From Tragulus kanchil (Eukaryota; Chordata; Mammalia; Artiodactyla; Tragulidae): a stretch of DNA of 64,000 nucleotides. Under the pieces are notes generated by a model. It saw only the letters and a list, made by a program, of their open reading frames with translations. It did not search any database and was not told the origin of the DNA. The position numbers and the translations under genes are program-made. The stretch lies in NCBI GenBank assembly GCA_022376925.1, contig JAIOJX010000005.1, positions 94,585,001-94,649,000 of the forward strand, written 5' to 3'. Each line of letters opens with the position of its first letter. Position 1 is the first letter of the stretch. Below, piece by piece: positions 59,310 to 64,000 of the stretch.

Positions 59310-59586
59310 TGCTATTTTTTTTTTTTTTAATTTTGGCCTCTTATTGGTTTTCCACTTATTTATTTTCATCCATCTCCACTCCCCAGCCTGTGTGGGCCTC
59401 CCATTGCAGTGGCCTCTCCCGTTGCAGAGCACCGGCTCTGGGCACATGCGCTCCAGAGCGCTGGCTCCTAATTGGACACACTGGTCCAGAAGCTCCAGGA
59501 CATGCGAAATCTTTCCAGGCCAAGGATCAAACCAGCGTCCCCCACACTGCAAGGCGGACTCTCCACCCACTGGACCACCAGGGAAG
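59310..59586 (-). mobile_element. CHR-like SINE
   Basis: Minus strand: T run, TTTTGGCCTCTTATTGG, CCTGTGTGGGCCTCCCATTG, B-box complement GGATCAAACC and head GGACCACCAGGGAAG (last bases lost). No G-rich tract. A three-frame set of antisense open frames covers it; none is a gene. Confidence 0.88.
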
Positions 59587-60270
59587 TTTTTAATTTCTGT
59601 GTTTCTCTTAACAGACGTGTATGTTCAGCTGCTCACTGGCTCACTCCAACTGATGATCCACGGCCATATATAGCTCAAAATATTAAAGTATATTTACAAC
59701 ACCATTCTTGTCCAGTGGCTTCTCTCTTTTGTTCTTTTACTCAGAAATGGAATTATTGTTATCCAACCACCTAAACCAAAAACTCAGCTCTATTTTTCAG
59801 CTTCTTCATCCTCTTCCACATTTAGCTGGCTCCCAAGTTCTATAAATCTAACCTCATTAAGATTGCTCAAATCCCCTCCTTCATTCTTTTCATCCCCTAT
59901 TAGTCTTTCATCAATCCTTCTCCCGACTGTTGTGACATAGTCCTAAATTACTTCTCCCTCTGCCAGTCTTTCCTGAAACCCATGTGAGCATCCACACTAC
60001 GAGAAGGTAACCCTTCTACCAGGGGAATCTTTCAACAGCCTCCCACACAGTCAGAGCCACTGGCAAGTTCTATAGCTCCAGCGTCAGCACCCATGGCTCA
60101 CTCATAAAACATAAATGTGAAGTTTCCAGAAAACTCTGCTCTTATTATTAGTTCTCTGAACAGATTTTTGTTTCTACAAGAATCCACTCTCCTTACTGGC
60201 CTAAAGTTACTTGAACTTCAAGATTTGGATGAACTTTATGACTCAGATACAGTGATATTTCTTTTAAGAA
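59587..60270. other. Single-copy stretch, nothing firm
   Basis: Pyrimidine-rich sequence that may contain old LINE pieces, but I cannot place them. Confidence 0.35.
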
Positions 60271-60710
60271 GTCTTTCTTGTCTCACCTGTGAGTTAAAAG
60301 TCCTGCCTCTCTCTTCTCATGGTATCTTTACAAATTTCAATTTCAGTATCACGTAAACTATAATAGCTGCATGGCTTGTTCTGCTTCTTCTACTAAACTA
60401 TGAAGGTGGTGACTCTGTGTCTTTGATTCTGCATTCCTGTGTCTGAAAAATTAGTTCTCAAATTTTTGGTCCCAATTCCTCTGTATACTATTAAAATTAT
60501 TATTATTTTTTCTATTAAAATTACTGAGTACACAAAAGGTCATCTGTTTATGGGACTATACACTAACAATATTTACCATATTTAAAGTTAAAACTGATAG
60601 TATGAAACATTATTTAAAAATAATCAACCAAACATAAGTAACAATTTTTGCTGAAAAGTGGCTGTATTTTCTAAACAAAATCTTAGTGATAAGAGTAGTA
60701 CTGTTTTGCA

Positions 60711-61041
60711 TTTTTTTTTAAAAGATTTATTTATTTATTTATTTTGGGCGGGGGTCGGGTTGGGGAGGGACGGGAGCAGGCGGGCCACTTCTACTGGTCT
60801 TTCATTTCTCTATTTTCATCCATCTTTGTTCTTCGCCCCGTGTGGGCCTCCCATCGCAGTGGCCTCTGTTGTTGCAGTCCACTGGCTCTGGGCGCATGTG
60901 CTCCAGAGCTCTGGCTCAGTAATTGGACACATGGGTCCAGCTGCTCCGCAGCACGTGGGATCTTCCCAGGCCAGGGATGGAACTGGCGCCCCTTGCACTG
61001 CAGGGCGGCGTCCTTACCCACTGGACCACCAGGGGAAGCCC
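60711..61041 (-). mobile_element. CHR-like SINE with G-rich tract
   Basis: Minus strand. TTTATTTATTTATTTATTTT, then the G-rich tract 60746-60780, CACTTCTACTGGTCTTTCAT, body, B-box complement GGGATGGAACT and head CCACCAGGGGAAGCCCC. The G tract has at least four runs of three or more G with loops of 1-2 bases. Confidence 0.92.
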
Positions 61042-61257
61042 CTGTTTTACATTTTTACAGATTATATTAATGTCTGGCTTTACAGAAGATAGCTAGATTC
61101 TTGTTTCTGTTTCTGAATTCAGTAAATTAATGAGGTATGCAGTTTGGGTTCATATACATGTAGAAAATTCAGCTTCATAAAGATACATCATCAGAAGGAG
61201 AGCATTATTTTAATACCCTTTTGCAGATAACTGTAGTTATTTTATTTTGAATATATG

Positions 61258-61356
61258 TGTGCATGCTAGTCACTCAGGGTGGTGTCTGATCCTCTGTCCA
61301 TGGGATTCTCCAGGCAAGAATACTGGAGTGGGTTGCCATTCCCTTCTCCAAGGGAT
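61258..61356 (-). mobile_element. Bov-tA SINE, cut by D15 join
   Basis: GCATGCTAGTCACTCAGGG, GGGATTCTCCAGGCAAGAAT and ACTGGAGTGGGTTGCCATTC. The complete element is at 62346-62552. Confidence 0.9.
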
Positions 61357-61796
61357 GTCTTTCTTGTCTCACCTGTGAGTTAAAAGTCCTGCCTCTCTCT
61401 TCTCATGGTATCTTTACAAATTTCAATTTCAGTATCACGTAAACTATAATAGCTGCATGGCTTGTTCTGCTTCTTCTACTAAACTATGAAGGTGGTGACT
61501 CTGTGTCTTTGATTCTGCATTCCTGTGTCTGAAAAATTAGTTCTCAAATTTTTGGTCCCAATTCCTCTGTATACTATTAAAATTATTATTATTTTTTCTA
61601 TTAAAATTACTGAGTACACAAAAGGTCATCTGTTTATGGGACTATACACTAACAATATTTACCATATTTAAAGTTAAAACTGATAGTATGAAACATTATT
61701 TAAAAATAATCAACCAAACATAAGTAACAATTTTTGCTGAAAAGTGGCTGTATTTTCTAAACAAAATCTTAGTGATAAGAGTAGTACTGTTTTGCA

Positions 61797-62127
61797 TTTT
61801 TTTTTAAAAGATTTATTTATTTATTTATTTTGGGCGGGGGTCGGGTTGGGGAGGGACGGGAGCAGGCGGGCCACTTCTACTGGTCTTTCATTTCTCTATT
61901 TTCATCCATCTTTGTTCTTCGCCCCGTGTGGGCCTCCCATCGCAGTGGCCTCTGTTGTTGCAGTCCACTGGCTCTGGGCGCATGTGCTCCAGAGCTCTGG
62001 CTCAGTAATTGGACACATGGGTCCAGCTGCTCCGCAGCACGTGGGATCTTCCCAGGCCAGGGATGGAACTGGCGCCCCTTGCACTGCAGGGCGGCGTCCT
62101 TACCCACTGGACCACCAGGGGAAGCCC
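61797..62127 (-). mobile_element. CHR-like SINE with G-rich tract (D15 copy)
   Basis: Identical to 60711-61041, including the G-rich tract at 61832-61866. Confidence 0.92.
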
Positions 62128-62345
62128 CTGTTTTACATTTTTACAGATTATATTAATGTCTGGCTTTACAGAAGATAGCTAGATTCTTGTTTCTGTTTCT
62201 GAATTCAGTAAATTAATGAGGTATGCAGTTTGGGTTCATATACATGTAGAAAATTCAGCTTCATAAAGATACATCATCAGAAGGAGAGCATTATTTTAAT
62301 ACCCTTTTGCAGATAACTGTAGTTATTTTATTTTGAATATATGTG

Positions 62346-62552
62346 TGCATGCTAGTCACTCAGTGGTGTCTGATTCTTTGTGAACCCATGGACTGTAGCC
62401 CACCAGGTTCCTCTGTCCATGGGATTCTCCAGGCAAGAATACTGGAGTGGGTTGCCATTCCCTTCTCCAAGGGATGTTCCTGACCCAGGGATCAAACCCA
62501 GATCTCCTGCACTGCAGGCGGGTTCTTTACCATCTGAGTCACCAGGGACTGC
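62346..62552 (-). mobile_element. Bov-tA SINE
   Basis: Minus strand, near full length: TGCATGCTAGTCACTCAGTG, GGACTGTAGCCCACCAGGTT, TCCTGACCCAGGGATCAAAC, CCATCTGAGTCACCAGGGA. Copied at 63456-63661 by D16. Confidence 0.94.
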
Positions 62553-63378
62553 TATTGAAAATTCTAAACTCAACAACAGTAGTTCCTTAAATATGAGATG
62601 CAATATGAAATCTAAAACTACAGTTTTCACACAATGTTATATTAAAACCCATTGTATTTTGAATGTGTCTTTTTACCAGTGCATAATGCTGTACCATCTT
62701 GCATTTTTAAAACACACTGATTCGATGGCTTGTGTAGATCTTCCAGATCTTAACATTTTTTTTTAATACAAAATAGTCACATTACTTAGTATCACCACCG
62801 GTTTCATCATACCTGTCTCAAACTTTTAAAATATTATCAAGTTGTCAAACTCATGTGATGGATATAATTTTTTTGAAAATTGTAATTTTTACTTGAAAGC
62901 TTAAAATTACCATTGGCAATAAGTACCGTCAACTATTTTTCCTTTAAATGACAGCTCATCTCCTCCATTTTAAGGAAAATATCTGCAAAACATTCAAATC
63001 TGAATAACCAAAGTTTGTCTGTTAGTCATTCTTTCAAGTACAAATGGTGTTCCATGAAAAAAGTGGTTTGTTCAGCTTGCATCTGAAACAAGCACCTGTT
63101 TTTTTTAAGACAAACATCATGTTTCAGTATGAGACAATTTTATGCATATTTCACACTGTGCACACAGAATATTAAAATGATGTGTCTTCAAGGATGGAGA
63201 TTTAACAAAATTAGTTGGCTTTAGTTTTTTAACTGCTTCATTGCAAACACTCAAGTGAAATGTGTGTGAGCAAGGGGTAGTGAAGAATTCAGTGACTAGT
63301 ACAGTTCTGTGTCCCTGCCTTGATTCCTGCTAAGGAAACAGCAGTTTTATTCACTATTGTTTTACACGATCAAGGGCT
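62553..63378. other. Single-copy AT-rich stretch, nothing recognised
   Basis: No repeat or exon named; partly repeated at 63662-64000 through D16. Confidence 0.45.
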
Positions 63379-63382
63379 ACCA

Positions 63383-63455
63383 AGGGGGTGCTAGTGGTAA
63401 AATCCACCTGCCAATGCAGGGGACTTTGGGTTCCCTTTGATCCTGAAGGGGAAAT
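63383..63455 (+). mobile_element. Bov-tA head fragment at the D16 join
   Basis: GGGGTGCTAGTGGTAAAATC, CACCTGCCAATGCAGGGGAC and GGGTTCCCTTTGATCCTGAA form a plus-strand Bov-tA head, ending abruptly where the duplicated minus-strand Bov-tA begins. The contig may have ended in this SINE. Confidence 0.75.
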
Positions 63456-63661
63456 GCATGCTAGTCACTCAGTGGTGTCTGATTCTTTGTGAACCCATGG
63501 ACTGTAGCCCACCAGGTTCCTCTGTCCATGGGATTCTCCAGGCAAGAATACTGGAGTGGGTTGCCATTCCCTTCTCCAAGGGATGTTCCTGACCCAGGGA
63601 TCAAACCCAGATCTCCTGCACTGCAGGCGGGTTCTTTACCATCTGAGTCACCAGGGACTGC
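63456..63661 (-). mobile_element. Bov-tA SINE (D16 copy)
   Basis: Same as the element at 62346-62552, brought by D16. Confidence 0.93.
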
Positions 63662-64000
63662 TATTGAAAATTCTAAACTCAACAACAGTAGTTCCTTAAA
63701 TATGAGATGCAATATGAAATCTAAAACTACAGTTTTCACACAATGTTATATTAAAACCCATTGTATTTTGAATGTGTCTTTTTACCAGTGCATAATGCTG
63801 TACCATCTTGCATTTTTAAAAACACACTGATTCGATGGCTTGTGTAGATCTTCCAGATTTTAACATTTTTTTTTAATACAAAATAGTCACATTACTTAGT
63901 ATCACCACCGGTTTCATCATACCTGTCTCAAACTTTTAAAATATTATCAAGTTGTCAAACTCATGTGATGGATATAATTTTTTTGAAAATTGTAATTTTT

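Larger units (their letters stand above)
60271..62477. repeat. Direct tandem duplication D15 (offset 1086)
   Basis: Bases 60271-61358 recur at 61357-62477, sharing GT at the join. Copy one lacks about 35 bases of the Bov-tA just before the join (near 61285-61297). Both copies carry the same CHR-like SINE, giving two identical 144-codon antisense frames. Confidence 0.97.
62347..64000. repeat. Direct tandem duplication D16 (offset 1109), cut by window end
   Basis: Bases from 62347 recur from 63456 to the window end, with one extra A near 63820 and one C/T change near 63859. The second copy runs off the window, so its end is unknown. It chains directly onto D15. Confidence 0.96.

Overview
The window is mammalian nuclear DNA, non-genic as far as I can see, from a ruminant. 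The evidence is repeat content: a BovB (RTE) LINE 3' end with a perfect 12-base target-site duplication, several Bov-tA SINEs, artiodactyl L1 3' ends, tRNA-derived CHR-type SINEs and a short mariner remnant of the type known from cattle. A relatively young CHR-like SINE group (A box, B box, a C-rich stretch and an A-rich tail) is abundant. I saw no Bov-A dimer. A non-pecoran ruminant such as a chevrotain is my low-confidence guess; this is inference only.

The dominant structure is not a repeat family. Sixteen direct tandem duplications of unrelated sequence occur, all with an offset of 1.06-1.17 kb (joins near 1569, 3513, 5470, 8116, 9960, 11982, 19202, 21100, 23990, 29206, 35222, 37112, 41781, 54380, 61357 and 63456). 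Copies are nearly identical, differ mainly in homopolymers and near the join, and are often separated by 5-60 bases of filler. Consecutive duplications chain together, so the window reads like about 17 contigs laid end to end with their ~1.1 kb overlaps left unmerged. Summed offsets are about 17.8 kb, so the true locus is probably near 46 kb. I regard this as an assembly artefact until read mapping shows otherwise.

Layout: 1-13 kb is a chain of six such duplications holding CHR-like SINEs, an L1 3' end, a Bov-tA and old MER5/MIR pieces. 13-18 kb has three L1 3' ends, a MIR, a possible 27-base microexon (15594-15620) and an old L1 5' region. 18-26 kb has three duplications, Bov-tA copies and the BovB. 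26-34 kb has Bov-tA, L2, a twin-primed L1 and a CHR-like SINE. 34-44 kb has three duplications, L2 and CHR-like SINEs. 43.8-45 kb is a SINE array with a recombinant SINE. 45.5-47.7 kb is a nest of old LTR, SINE and antisense L1. 48-59 kb is poor in repeats apart from one duplication and a mariner remnant. 59-64 kb has CHR-like and Bov-tA SINEs in two duplications.

No complete protein-coding gene, RNA gene, CRISPR array or operon is present. Long open frames are antisense readings of SINEs, fragments of L1 ORF2, or chance. No new biological system could be supported; the best second-look items are the regular duplications, the recombinant SINE, the G-quadruplex-capable SINE tail, the nested insertions and the possible microexon.
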